Shown: positions 16,389 through 24,019 of the stretch, piece after piece | How the letters are laid out: the number at the start of each line of letters is the position of its first letter | Position numbering within the stretch: position 1 is the first letter of the stretch | IMG/VR virus record: IMGVR_UViG_3300031772_000131 | Coordinates: 1 to 36,200 of that record | DNA from: a virus | Length of the DNA: 36,200 nt | Direction: 5' to 3' (one strand) | Made by a program: the position numbers and the translations under genes | The notes under the pieces: model-generated | What the model saw: the letters and a program-made list of their open reading frames with translations, nothing else | The model's database searches: none | What the model was told of the DNA's origin: nothing

Positions 16389-16975
16389 CAGACCACCACC
16401 TCCGTACCAACATCCACGCCCGCCGCCGCGAGCGCCTCGTGGAACACCTGGATCGCCGTCTCCGCCATGAGCATGTCCCGCGTCTTGTCGCGTGCGATGT
16501 TGCCCTGCGTGAGGCGGTACGCTTCTTCGGCGAGTTCATCGAACTCGGCTCGGGGCCACCACTTCTCTGCCTGCGCGCGGCCCAGGGCGTGTGCCTCGGC
16601 GCGCAGGCAGGCGTAGTCGGCTCGCTTCACTGAATCGAGCGCCTCGTCGGACGGAAGATCGACTCCGAGTTCGGCGTAGATGAGTCGCAGGAGGTCATCC
16701 TCGTCGTTCTTCGTCGCATCGTGCTTCCACGTCGTGACGATATCTCCGAGGATCGCTTCCGGAGCGTCGTGGAGCAGCCGGTGGATGCGGTGCTCCGGCT
16801 CGTCGATGTTCGCGCAGACGATCGAGTGCGCGAGCACCGAGTACAGCTTCTGAGTCTGACCCGCGAACCTGATGTGGCGCGCGAGTCCCACGGCGATGTC
16901 CCGGTACGTCGGAGACTCGCCCGTATGGTGCTGGGAGTCGATCGGCCAGACTGACCTTGCGTCGAACGTGATCAT
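16388..16975 (-). CDS. HD-domain hydrolase (5'-deoxynucleotidase YfbR-like)
   Basis: 195 residues from the ATG at 16975, which overlaps the thyX stop (ATGA). Metal-binding HD motifs are visible: VLAHSIVCANI, then HRLLHDAPEAILGDI (His-Asp pair and following Glu/Gly-Asp-Ile, as in YfbR-type enzymes), then a conserved Lys (TTWKHDATK). YfbR-like enzymes remove the phosphate from deoxynucleoside monophosphates. Its position directly after thyX and dNMP kinase supports a role in the dNTP pool. The substrate cannot be told from sequence. Confidence 0.82.
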   Translation of the reverse strand: MITFDARSVWPIDSQHHTGESPTYRDIAVGLARHIRFAGQTQKLYSVLAHSIVCANIDEPEHRIHRLLHDAPEAILGDIVTTWKHDATKNDEDDLLRLIYAELGVDLPSDEALDSVKRADYACLRAEAHALGRAQAEKWWPRAEFDELAEEAYRLTQGNIARDKTRDMLMAETAIQVFHEALAAAGVDVGTEVVV

Positions 16976-17649
16976 GGTGCCGTCCTTCCATTGCTGATAA
17001 ATGCGTCCATCGCCACTGGTGCGACTGACATCGCCATCTCCTCCATCGCCTCCGCGTACACGCGAATCTCGCGCTGAGCGCGATCGTGGTTGCGGAGCGA
17101 CAGGAAGTTCATCAGAGCACGCAGGTTGGTCTTCCACACCATCTTGGAGTAGGTGTTGACGGGAAGCACGAGGCGAGCGACCTCCTTCGCTACTCCATTC
17201 GCCAGCATGATCTCGTAGTCGTCGAACGCCGTGTGCGATGCCCGGTGAATGGTAGCCATCGTCACCTTCGCATCGTTGTCGCTCTCCATCGTCTCGTAGT
17301 AGTACGCTCCGGGCTTGCCCTTCTGCACCCTGATGTCCTCGCGCGCAGGAACGTAGAACTCGCGCTCCAGCTCCACATATCTTCCTGACATCTCGTTGAT
17401 GCTGGCGATGCGGTGGCGGTGCCACTCGCGGAACACGAAGATGGGTGCCTTGACGGCGAACTTGAACTCGACCATCTCGAATGGCGTGCCGTGTCGCTCG
17501 CGCATCAGGAAGTTGATCAGGCCCTTGTCGTTCTGCGTCAACTTGGCGCTCGGATTGTTGTAGCTCGTGCGCGCGGCATTGACGATCGACAGGTCGCTTC
17601 CCATCGAATCGACGAGGCTAACGTATCCGTGGTCGAGTACGTCAGTCAT
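16972..17649 (-). CDS. thyX: FAD-dependent thymidylate synthase ThyX
   Basis: 225 residues from the ATG at 17649, overlapping the dNMP kinase stop. The ThyX signature RHRIASINEMSGRY is at residues 78-91, preceded by FVFREWH. ThyX makes dTMP from dUMP using methylene-tetrahydrofolate as carbon donor and FAD/NADPH as reductant; it acts in the cytoplasm as a homotetramer. Length matches the family (about 220-250). It stands between dNMP kinase (which would phosphorylate dTMP) and an HD nucleotidase, forming a deoxynucleotide module that would raise thymidine supply for phage replication. Confidence 0.95.
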   Translation of the reverse strand: MTDVLDHGYVSLVDSMGSDLSIVNAARTSYNNPSAKLTQNDKGLINFLMRERHGTPFEMVEFKFAVKAPIFVFREWHRHRIASINEMSGRYVELEREFYVPAREDIRVQKGKPGAYYYETMESDNDAKVTMATIHRASHTAFDDYEIMLANGVAKEVARLVLPVNTYSKMVWKTNLRALMNFLSLRNHDRAQREIRVYAEAMEEMAMSVAPVAMDAFISNGRTAP

Positions 17650-18248
17650 CGGATAAACTCCGCGATCTGCAGATCGAGGTGCTCGAAATCGTCGCCGCGC
17701 AGCGTGTTGTTGATCGTCCACCTGATCAGCTCGCCCGGCAGCGGCGTCTCGCTCGCGTGGTCGCCCGTGTCCTCGTCATGGCCAATGATGTGCCACACCT
17801 CGCCGCCGCGATCGATGATCGCGAGCGCCTCGTTCTCGAAGCGCGCATCCGTGAAGACGTACGTCGGCGGCTCGACTCGGCGCGTGGCATGCTTCCACTC
17901 ATCGCGCTCGATCTTCTTCATCGCGATGTCAACCCAGAAGTATTTGCCGAAGATGTCGCGGCCGACCTCTGTACCCATCCGCTGCAGCACGGCACGCACC
18001 GTCAATCCTTCGCCGACCATCTGGTCGAGCTTTCCATACTCGCCGAGCACGAGGCGGTATGAATCGTCGCGCTTGAGCTCCTCGAGCTTCTCGACGCTGA
18101 TGCCGAGCAGCGCGGATGTCGCCTCCTTCAGCGCAGCCGCGAAGGATGCCTGCTCGTAGGCGTCCGGCTTGAGCGCCTGCATGCGTAGCAGCACGGTATC
18201 CTTGCCGCTGCCCATCTTTCCGTGGAGGCCGATCAGTTTCGTTTTCAT
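17646..18248 (-). CDS. Deoxynucleoside monophosphate kinase
   Basis: 200 residues, ATG at 18248, with overlaps on both sides. Walker A GKMGSGKDT is at residues 10-18. The region AYEQASFAAALKEATSALLG and the later FTDARFENEALAIIDRGGEVWHI follow the pattern of phage dNMP kinases (T4 gp1/AAA_21-like), where the DxRF-NE segment helps bind the monophosphate. The product converts dNMPs to dNDPs, the step after ThyX. Family assignment is good; exact specificity unknown. Confidence 0.88.
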   Translation of the reverse strand: MKTKLIGLHGKMGSGKDTVLLRMQALKPDAYEQASFAAALKEATSALLGISVEKLEELKRDDSYRLVLGEYGKLDQMVGEGLTVRAVLQRMGTEVGRDIFGKYFWVDIAMKKIERDEWKHATRRVEPPTYVFTDARFENEALAIIDRGGEVWHIIGHDEDTGDHASETPLPGELIRWTINNTLRGDDFEHLDLQIAEFIR

Positions 18249-18322
18249 GCGTAGCTCCGTATGAGTAGTATTGCCATGAACAGAATGAAGTAGAAGAAGA
18301 GCACGTCACGAATCTCGCGCAT
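18245..18322 (-). CDS. 25-residue single-span membrane protein
   Basis: ATG at 18322 lies in a TGATG junction with the upstream stop, and its own stop overlaps the dNMP kinase ATG (ATGA). The peptide is one hydrophobic span (VLFFYFILFMAILLI) between short charged ends. Both-sided coupling makes a real gene likely despite its size. Upstream GGGGAG is rather far away, so translation probably depends on coupling. Function unknown. Confidence 0.55.
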   Translation of the reverse strand: MREIRDVLFFYFILFMAILLIRSYA

Positions 18323-18513
18323 CAGTGCATCGGCTCCCCGCTCGATCCTGGCCCGGTATGCGGCGGAGTCCAGATGCGGCGCATGATCGCTGACGCCGCC
18401 TTCTCGTCGCAGTACGAAACCATCGTCTCGGGGAGCTTGCCGTTCGCGAAGTGAGACGAGTCTCGTTCGACCACCTCGCCGCACGCGTCGCATCGATAGT
18501 CGGCAGTCGTCAT
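18322..18513 (-). CDS. Small Cys-containing protein
   Basis: 63 residues from the ATG at 18513, overlapping the upstream stop. It has a CDACG knuckle near the start and another Cys in MVSYCDEK, too few for a complete zinc ribbon unless His residues contribute. Similar single-knuckle mini-proteins occur repeatedly in this gene train. Function unknown. Confidence 0.62.
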   Translation of the reverse strand: MTTADYRCDACGEVVERDSSHFANGKLPETMVSYCDEKAASAIMRRIWTPPHTGPGSSGEPMH

Positions 18514-18722
18514 GATGCTCGCACCTTCGCCGCAAGCCGCAGTCCGCACGACTCAGCAAGGATCTGCGCGAGGCAGTGGTCCGAGCATGTCACTGCTGCG
18601 CGCAGAGTGACATAACGACCGTGCCCCTCTGCCTGACTGACGATCTCGAAGTGCTCGCACGTGTAGCGGATGATCGACTGATTAAGCGGCGCCTTGCACG
18701 ATTGACACAGGATCCTACTCAT
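18510..18722 (-). CDS. Small zinc-finger-like protein
   Basis: 70 residues from the ATG at 18722, which overlaps the end of the methyltransferase gene by 8 bases. Cysteines and histidines are spaced CQSCKAP, CEHFE and CSDHC, so a structural zinc site is plausible (CxxC, CxH, CxxHC). The C-terminus is basic. Possibly a small nucleic-acid-binding or regulatory protein; no family recognised. Confidence 0.65.
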   Translation of the reverse strand: MSRILCQSCKAPLNQSIIRYTCEHFEIVSQAEGHGRYVTLRAAVTCSDHCLAQILAESCGLRLAAKVRAS

Positions 18723-19893
18723 CTCCTGCCTCCGCAACCGCGTTCCAATGCTTCATCCTGGCCTCCGCGATATGCATGTACTCGGGCGACATCTCGATGC
18801 CAACGAACTTGAATCCTTCGAGCATCGCTGCGCAGCCCGTCGTGCCGCTTCCGAGGAAACAGTCGAGGATCGTGCCGTTCGGCGGGGTGACGAGGCGGGC
18901 GAGATAGCGCATTAGGTCCAGGCCTTTTGTGGTTTCGTGCATACGCTTCGGCAAGTCCTCGGGGACGCCTGCGAGCTTCTCCGCCTTCGAGGGCTTCGCC
19001 TTGTAGAAGAAGCGGGACGCGCCGCCCTCGTCGATGCCGCGCTGAGGATTCGCGTCCTCCTGTCCAGCAAGCTCCTTTAGGACGTTCCTGTTCTTGTCGG
19101 CGCCTCGCTTCGTGGGATTCGCACCTGACGTAAGCTGACCGCTCTGCGCGTCGAGCAGTTCAGCAGCGGCGTCGTCAAGGATCACGTTCGCCGGATGCCG
19201 TCCGCGATCATAGTCAACCTTCTCGCTCGTACCCATCGCGCCGTAGATCGGCGAATCTGCTTGGCGGCCATTGTTGCGCGACCCGATCGTCCCAATCCTG
19301 CATGCGTCGATGTTCAGCGCGCCTACTCCGTGCTCGAGCAATCCCTGCGAGATAGTGCCATTGAACGGCTTTTGGAAGAGAACGATCGGCTCGACCGCTG
19401 GCTTCATCTGAGTGTTGAATCCTTCCCACGAATCAGCCGCTTGGTCCTCGCCAATCTTGCGCAGCGCCTTCGAGGCATTGAGTCCCTTCGGCATACCCTG
19501 GCCGTGCAGGTACATGAGCGTGTCGCGGATCTCGAAGCCCGCGTCCTCGAGCCCCGCAGCGAGGCGGTGGTACGTGCGCGTCGCGCCGAAGCAAACACCG
19601 TACGCACCCGGCTTCATCACACGCAGGGCTTCGACGCCCCACGTGCGGCACCACTCTTGAAACATCACGGGATCGTTTCGCTTTATTTCCGGGCGCTTCA
19701 CGCCTGGCGGGAACTTCGTAAATCCGCCGCTGATGCCGATCGCCGTGCCGAGCATCTCCGCTGGCTTGTCGAAGTCGAGCCCCATGAAACTGAGAGCGTA
19801 GGGCGCGTCGGTCACGATCGCATCGACCGACTCGGCCTTCGCGTTCGCCATCACCTCGATGGAGTTTCCCGTGATCAGTTTGTACGGCGGCAT
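18715..19893 (-). CDS. DNA adenine-N6 or cytosine-N4 methyltransferase, beta-type order
   Basis: 392 residues, ATG at 19893. The catalytic motif IV TDAPYALSF is at residues 28-36 (DAPY in place of the usual DPPY) and the SAM-binding motif I ILDCFLGSGTTG is near residue 345, so motif order IV, target recognition, I places it in the beta class. Residues 185-300 are the likely recognition region. LVTPPNGTILDCFLG and FVGIEMSPEYMHIAE are typical of this class. It would modify phage DNA or escape restriction; N6 versus N4 cannot be told. It is coupled to the upstream small membrane protein by TGATG. Confidence 0.88.
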   Translation of the reverse strand: MPPYKLITGNSIEVMANAKAESVDAIVTDAPYALSFMGLDFDKPAEMLGTAIGISGGFTKFPPGVKRPEIKRNDPVMFQEWCRTWGVEALRVMKPGAYGVCFGATRTYHRLAAGLEDAGFEIRDTLMYLHGQGMPKGLNASKALRKIGEDQAADSWEGFNTQMKPAVEPIVLFQKPFNGTISQGLLEHGVGALNIDACRIGTIGSRNNGRQADSPIYGAMGTSEKVDYDRGRHPANVILDDAAAELLDAQSGQLTSGANPTKRGADKNRNVLKELAGQEDANPQRGIDEGGASRFFYKAKPSKAEKLAGVPEDLPKRMHETTKGLDLMRYLARLVTPPNGTILDCFLGSGTTGCAAMLEGFKFVGIEMSPEYMHIAEARMKHWNAVAEAGDE

Positions 19894-20018
19894 CAGAAGA
19901 TTACTCCCCAGAAGAAGTCGATGCCAGCAAGCATCAGCATCGCCATGAACACGACTGACAGCACGATGAAGATGAGCGTGATGATGCCGATTATCAGATA
20001 ACCGATGTCCTCAAGCAT
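19893..20018 (-). CDS. 41-residue membrane protein
   Basis: Start ATG at 20018 has a strong ribosome-binding site GAGGAGG with a five-base gap, and it lies in a TGATG junction with the DUF1360-like gene; the stop overlaps the next ATG in the same way. The product is almost wholly hydrophobic (IIGIITLIFIVLSVVFMAML), with an aromatic end (FFWGVIF). It should span the membrane once or twice. Function unknown; it may work with the membrane protein encoded directly upstream. Confidence 0.62.
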   Translation of the reverse strand: MLEDIGYLIIGIITLIFIVLSVVFMAMLMLAGIDFFWGVIF

Positions 20019-20443
20019 CAGAACCTCCTCGCAACGAGGTTCGCCAGACTCCACGCAGCGAACAACGTGAGCACCGCGATCGTCTCTGCCGGGTAGTTCA
20101 TATACGCGACGAGCGCCGCGAGCGCGACCCAGAAGCTCATGCAGTCGGGGCAGGATACGAGCCTACCGATCCATCCGGGATCTCTTCCGGCCAGGTCCGC
20201 TGGGAGGATATCTACGGACCATCGTCCGAGGCCGCGCGCGCGCTCCTCCTCGTTGTTGCGCCAGTACGTGACGCGCCGAGCGGGGACGCGCTCGCCGTAG
20301 ACGATGACGTCGCCATGCTCGGGCGGCGAGTGCTTCCAGATCAGGCGCCGCGCCGGCTCGAAGATATCGTCGCTTGTGAGGCTGTACGCGATCCTGCCGG
20401 AGGCAAGGACGAGCACTGCGGCGTCGTAGAGGGGCAGTTTCAT
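20018..20443 (-). CDS. DUF1360-like membrane protein
   Basis: 141 residues. Pattern of the DUF1360 family: an N-terminal hydrophobic segment (AAVLVLASGRIAYSLTSD), GxWSVDILP-like central stretch, then LVSCPDCMSFWVALAALV with a C-P-x-C motif at a membrane edge, and a last hydrophobic helix (AVLTLFAAWSLANLVAR). Members are found in actinobacteria and their phages and lack a known function. Membrane location is well supported. The ATG lies next to the upstream gene stop (ATGA). Confidence 0.78.
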   Translation of the reverse strand: MKLPLYDAAVLVLASGRIAYSLTSDDIFEPARRLIWKHSPPEHGDVIVYGERVPARRVTYWRNNEEERARGLGRWSVDILPADLAGRDPGWIGRLVSCPDCMSFWVALAALVAYMNYPAETIAVLTLFAAWSLANLVARRF

Positions 20444-20688
20444 GACGAGCCCCTAGCAGTCAGCAGCACGAGGCGATCCGCTGCGCGCAGCATCCCTGGC
20501 CCGTACGCCTCGTTGTCCGGGTCGTCCCCGAGCGCGTTCAAGAGGATCGCGAGGCCCTCGCCGATCGCGATCACCAGATCGTCGAGGCGTGGCGGCGCCT
20601 GCAGGTGCAGGATCGGAGCCAGTTTCCCGCCCTGCGCGAACGTCGGTGCGCTCGGCTGGTTCAGCGGCTTATTGTCAGTGCTCGACAT
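20440..20688 (-). CDS. Hypothetical protein, unknown
   Basis: 82 residues from the ATG at 20688; the stop overlaps the DUF1360-like start. It has a polar N-terminus (SSTDNKPLNQPSAPTF) and a helical body (LDDLVIAIGEGLAILLNALG). The 5' part overlaps the upstream gene by 28 bases, so one of the two starts may be misplaced. No family recognised. Confidence 0.6.
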   Translation of the reverse strand: MSSTDNKPLNQPSAPTFAQGGKLAPILHLQAPPRLDDLVIAIGEGLAILLNALGDDPDNEAYGPGMLRAADRLVLLTARGSS

Positions 20689-20930
20689 GCTTCCTCCAGT
20701 TCGTCTGCGATTTGCCACGGGTTGCGATGCGCGTCAGCCGCGACTGGGTTCCAGCCGATCTTCGTGATCAACCACGAGCCGCTGGCCTTCGAGTCGATTC
20801 CGAGGCGGCGCCGAAGCACGTGCTCGACGTGCTGCTCGAGATCCGTCATCAAGCTCCCCACGGCGATCATCCCAATCCCCGAGCAGAACGTCCCGTTGTG
20901 CCAGCCCAGCAAGGCTTGATCTTTCAGCAT
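20661..20930 (-). CDS. Hypothetical protein, unknown
   Basis: 89 residues, ATG at 20930, with GGGAGTGGGG upstream as a possible ribosome-binding site. It contains a helical segment (MTDLEQHVEHVLRRRLGI) and WLITKIGWNP. The gap of 116 bases between this start and the terminase stop is the largest near here and holds a weak promoter-like element plus a possible 14-codon peptide. Function unknown. Confidence 0.65.
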   Translation of the reverse strand: MLKDQALLGWHNGTFCSGIGMIAVGSLMTDLEQHVEHVLRRRLGIDSKASGSWLITKIGWNPVAADAHRNPWQIADELEEACRALTISR

Positions 20931-20980
20931 GCATCCCCACTCCCACCGTCTGCCCGGTACCCACGACCGGCGCGGCGAGA

Positions 20981-21009
20981 AACTAAACCAAGCAATACGT
21001 GCACGTCAA
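20981..21009 (-). promoter_or_regulatory. Weak promoter-like element
   Basis: TTGACG on the - strand (21004-21009) with a 17-base gap to TTAGTT (20981-20986). The -35 match is good but the -10 is poor. It would serve the genes from 20930 leftward. It is offered as a candidate because this is one of the few non-coding gaps in the leftward train. Confidence 0.25.
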
Positions 21010-21046
21010 GCTGGTCGCGCTGCGATTCCTGCTAGTTGCGACTTTT

Positions 21047-22597
21047 TCATGCGATCCACTTGCTCACATCCGACGGCTTCTGGAAGCTATTCGGCGTCGC
21101 CTCGCGCAGCAGGAGCCGCGTCGCACCGTACACGCACGCGTCGAGCCTGTCCGGAGACTTCGCCTTCGCGCCTGTCTTGTTCGGGTTCCAGCTCTTCCAC
21201 TGCCACTCGAGCTTCTCGAGGCTCCAGTCCGGCGTGCGCGCGCACGGGCAATGCAGCATGCGCTTGCGAGCGTAGAGCGCGCTCACGGGGTCCGCACGCT
21301 TCTTCTTCGACTTGTTTCCGTGCGGCATCTTCTTGATCTTCACGACCCTGCCGATGCGCTCCAGCGCGTCGTCGTCCGAGAGTACCCGTTTCACCACATC
21401 GACCACGAGTCCCTCGTCCTCGCAGGCGAGCTCGCGGATCTCCGGGTACGCGATCAGCGCCTCGATGATGCGCTCTCCCCACTCGTCCGACCCGCCCTTG
21501 CACGAGGCGTCCGCGAAGACGTAGCCGCGTCCCTCGAGACGGCCGATGACGACGATGCCGCACTCATCCGACTTCACGTCGTCTGAATGATTCGCATCGA
21601 CAGCCAGGACAGTCTTCTCCATCTGCGATGGATCGCGGCGCCGCGGATCGCCGTCAGGGCAGCGGATCGCTGCGAGCTGCGACTCCCCGAGCAGCGCGCG
21701 CGGGGAGGATAGCAGCAGCTTGCCTTCGAGCTTCGAGATGTAGTGCACGGACGACTTGTCAGTCTCCTCGTACATCTGCTCGAACATGACGCGATCAACG
21801 TTGTCGAGGTTCTCGCGCGTAGCGAGCTCGCGGAAGCCGTACCTGTCCGGACGCTTCTCGTAGGACTCGTGCAGGTTCGTGATCAGCTCAGTCGCATCCG
21901 GTGTTCCGGTCACGATCTTACGGATCGGCTCGCCCTTGTCGCCTACGAGGCGCACGCCAGGCTCGGCCTTCACGCGGTAGATGCAGTCGTCGCCGCCCGC
22001 GCCGATCAGCTCCGCAACCTCGTCTACCCAGAGTCCATGATACTCCGGACCCTCGATCGATGACGTGTTCTCGGACGTGAAGCAGAACACCTGCGACCCG
22101 TTGACGAGCGTGAGGATCTTGTCGACCTTGTTGTAGTCGGCGACGAGCGTCTTGTCGAACTCCTCGATCAGCGTCTTGAGGCCGCTCTGTCCGAGGATGC
22201 CGACGCGCTCCGAAATCTTGTACGTGGGTCCGATGATCGAGAGGCGAAAGTTGGGGCGCTCGAGAATCTCCGGCATCCACCATCCGGAGGCGCTCATGGT
22301 CTTCCCGCTCGACCTGCCGCCAAGGTAGATCATCGTCCTGATCTTGTCGTCGCGCAGCATCCAGTCCGGTATCTGCGACTCGCGCGCGACTCGGTACTTC
22401 GGCTTGCACTGCTCGCACGGGCGCTCGGGAACCGATGGAGCCAGGCCGCAGACCTTGCATGTGAGCAGACGATCGACTGCATCGGGCTGGTAGATGCGTG
22501 CGAACCAGATGCGCCGCAGCATCTTGCCCGCCATCGCGCAGCGCTCGACGTCGGTCATCTTCGAATACTGCGACGCTGCCTTGCTGGCGCGGCTCAT
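21047..22597 (-). CDS. terL: Terminase large subunit
   Basis: 516 residues. ATPase motifs: Walker A GGRSSGKT (residues 93-100), Walker [11 protein letters not shown] (188-197) and VTGTPD (229-234). Nuclease acidic residues: AVDANHSDD (332-340), CEDEG (392-396) and [12 protein letters not shown] (481-492). The enzyme cuts and pumps concatemeric DNA into proheads. Residues 47-64 hold CKVC and CEQC, a possible zinc site before the ATPase not usual in TerL. The gene lies on the strand opposite the tail module; four genes separate it from the small-subunit-like gene upstream. The first ATG is coupled to the upstream stop (ATGA). Confidence 0.92.
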   Translation of the reverse strand: MSRASKAASQYSKMTDVERCAMAGKMLRRIWFARIYQPDAVDRLLTCKVCGLAPSVPERPCEQCKPKYRVARESQIPDWMLRDDKIRTMIYLGGRSSGKTMSASGWWMPEILERPNFRLSIIGPTYKISERVGILGQSGLKTLIEEFDKTLVADYNKVDKILTLVNGSQVFCFTSENTSSIEGPEYHGLWVDEVAELIGAGGDDCIYRVKAEPGVRLVGDKGEPIRKIVTGTPDATELITNLHESYEKRPDRYGFRELATRENLDNVDRVMFEQMYEETDKSSVHYISKLEGKLLLSSPRALLGESQLAAIRCPDGDPRRRDPSQMEKTVLAVDANHSDDVKSDECGIVVIGRLEGRGYVFADASCKGGSDEWGERIIEALIAYPEIRELACEDEGLVVDVVKRVLSDDDALERIGRVVKIKKMPHGNKSKKKRADPVSALYARKRMLHCPCARTPDWSLEKLEWQWKSWNPNKTGAKAKSPDRLDACVYGATRLLLREATPNSFQKPSDVSKWIA

Positions 22598-22860
22598 ACG
22601 CCGAGCGGCCCGACTTCATCGTAGGTCGCGGCGAAGATGTCAGGCTTGCACGGGTAGAGTTCGCCCGAAACGCCCTCGATGATCCAGTCGCCGACGCGCG
22701 CTTCCATCCGGCCCTCGAGCGTCTCGATGTATGCCGACGTGTCGCCGTCTTCTGTTGGTCCGTAGATGTGACCGGCGCCGCGCCAGTCCCACAGGAGTCC
22801 TACGTCGCCCGTGTACTGAACGGCCTCGATAACGATCGGCTTCTTGCGAAACATCGGCAT
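22594..22860 (-). CDS. Conserved phage protein of the [13 protein letters not shown] type
   Basis: 88 residues from the ATG at 22860. The sequence [15 protein letters not shown], then [18 protein letters not shown] and [15 protein letters not shown] is the hallmark of a small protein found in very many phages and prophages; its function is unknown. It overlaps the terminase start. The start was chosen because the upstream gene ends one base earlier. Confidence 0.82.
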   Translation of the reverse strand: MPMFRKKPIVIEAVQYTGDVGLLWDWRGAGHIYGPTEDGDTSAYIETLEGRMEARVGDWIIEGVSGELYPCKPDIFAATYDEVGPLGV

Positions 22861-22861
22861 G

Positions 22862-23077
22862 TCAGTCCACCCAACCCGACGGGCAACCGCACTTACTACG
22901 GCCCCGATTCTTCCACCCGATGTAGAGGTTGCCGATGCGCAGTCCCCAGCGAACCCGTCCCGGCTTGCGACTACTATCGGCACGTGCGAAGAATCCTCCG
23001 GGGCCAATCCTGCCGGTTCGGTACGTCACGAATATTCCGTCGCCGCCAGCGAACCTGCCGATCAGATCCTTGTGCAT
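22862..23077 (-). CDS. Small hypothetical protein
   Basis: 71 residues from the ATG at 23077 (TGATG junction). It is basic with glycine/aromatic patterns ([20 protein letters not shown]) ending CGCPSGWVD. Possibly a small beta protein. No family recognised. Confidence 0.62.
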   Translation of the reverse strand: MHKDLIGRFAGGDGIFVTYRTGRIGPGGFFARADSSRKPGRVRWGLRIGNLYIGWKNRGRSKCGCPSGWVD

Positions 23078-23286
23078 CACTCCACCTCTTCCCAGTTCTT
23101 GCGATAGTGAATTTCGTAGTGCATGTCTTTCCCTTCAGCGTCTTTTAGCGGAGCGTATAGTAGTCGGCCGCGCTCCGCGTGCATCCATATGCGCTCGGCT
23201 CCCCAGTACGTCCAGAAGCGAGGGCCGCCAGTGGCGTAAGATCCGTCAGCATACGCTTCGACGATCTCGTAGCGTCGGAAAATCAT
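23077..23286 (-). CDS. Small hypothetical protein
   Basis: 69 residues from the ATG at 23286, coupled by TGATG on both sides. It is aromatic and polar (RRYEIVEAYADGSYATGG, RFWTYWGAERIWMHAE). The frame is open much farther upstream, but that region is antisense to the terminase small-subunit-like gene. Function unknown. Confidence 0.65.
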   Translation of the reverse strand: MIFRRYEIVEAYADGSYATGGPRFWTYWGAERIWMHAERGRLLYAPLKDAEGKDMHYEIHYRKNWEEVE

Positions 23287-23765
23287 CACTCCACCTCTTC
23301 CCCAAGCAAGTCTGCCCACATCTCGTCCACGCGACGAGTCGTCGTGTGATCGATCTTCATGTCTGCGACGCCCGCGCCGCGCCTCGCCATCTCGCTGCCA
23401 AACTGCATGAGCTCGCGGATGTCCTTCATCTTCAGCAGCGCGGGATTCTTGTACTTGAGCGCGGTGAGCCCCATGCGCAGCATCAGCATCCCTGCCGTGT
23501 ACTGCGCATGGAGCGCCTCCCCCTCGTCCATCTCCAGTATCGCAGCGAGCTCGGACACAGCCGCGTCGTACGGCGCAGCGCGCAGCGCCCACGAATGCTT
23601 CGTCGCGGTCGTGCGCACCATACTCACGGGGACGCCGCACCGCTTCGCAACGAGCTGCTCACTACGGCTCTCTCCGAGTTCGCAATACTTCGTGAACCAC
23701 GCGTACTCGTGGTTGGACTCGCCGCTCTGGCGGTCCCACGGGCGGATCGGCTCGAGCGCGCTCAA
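23286..23765 (-). CDS. Terminase small-subunit-like DNA-binding protein
   Basis: 159 residues, ATG at 23765. Residues 20-60 (YAWFTKYCELGESRSEQLVA, RCGVPVSMVRTTATKHSW) resemble the helix-turn-helix of terminase small subunits, and the rest is a long helical region with an acidic end, as in many TerS proteins. Small subunits recognise the packaging site and recruit TerL. It lies three genes before the large subunit on the same strand, which supports the call, but the family was not confirmed by any search. Confidence 0.7.
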   Translation of the reverse strand: MSALEPIRPWDRQSGESNHEYAWFTKYCELGESRSEQLVAKRCGVPVSMVRTTATKHSWALRAAPYDAAVSELAAILEMDEGEALHAQYTAGMLMLRMGLTALKYKNPALLKMKDIRELMQFGSEMARRGAGVADMKIDHTTTRRVDEMWADLLGEEVE

Positions 23766-24019
23766 TGCAGATCCCTCACGAGTTTGGACTGCGCGTCCGC
23801 TGCGGCGAGCATACCCTTCACGTCGCCCATCTCATCAGCTATCTCATACGCGGCTTGGAAGCGGTGCCATGCGATGACGAGAGGCCACGCGCCCTGGACC
23901 TCCATCGGTGATCGGTCGATGAGATCCTGCATCGTGGCAGCCGCAGCTTCATCGCCGTACTCGCGTGCGACCGCTGCGACACTGCCGTGCTTGATGAGCT
24001 GTGTTTCGCGCTCGTTCAT
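23762..24019 (-). CDS. Hypothetical helical protein
   Basis: 85 residues from the ATG at 24019, coupled by ATGA to the upstream and downstream genes. It is helical and acidic (VAAVAREYGDEAAAATMQDL, GDVKGMLAAADAQSKLVRDL). Function unknown; coupling to a terminase-like gene suggests a packaging accessory, but this is only context. Confidence 0.65.
   Translation of the reverse strand: MNERETQLIKHGSVAAVAREYGDEAAAATMQDLIDRSPMEVQGAWPLVIAWHRFQAAYEIADEMGDVKGMLAAADAQSKLVRDLH

Noticed and set aside
19195-20001. 268-codon + frame opposite the adenine/N4 methyltransferase
   Set aside because: Antisense shadow of a gene with clear catalytic motifs.
21006-21050. 14-codon - strand frame overlapping the terminase stop
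   Set aside because: ATGA coupling is present, but 14 residues without other support are too few to call a gene.
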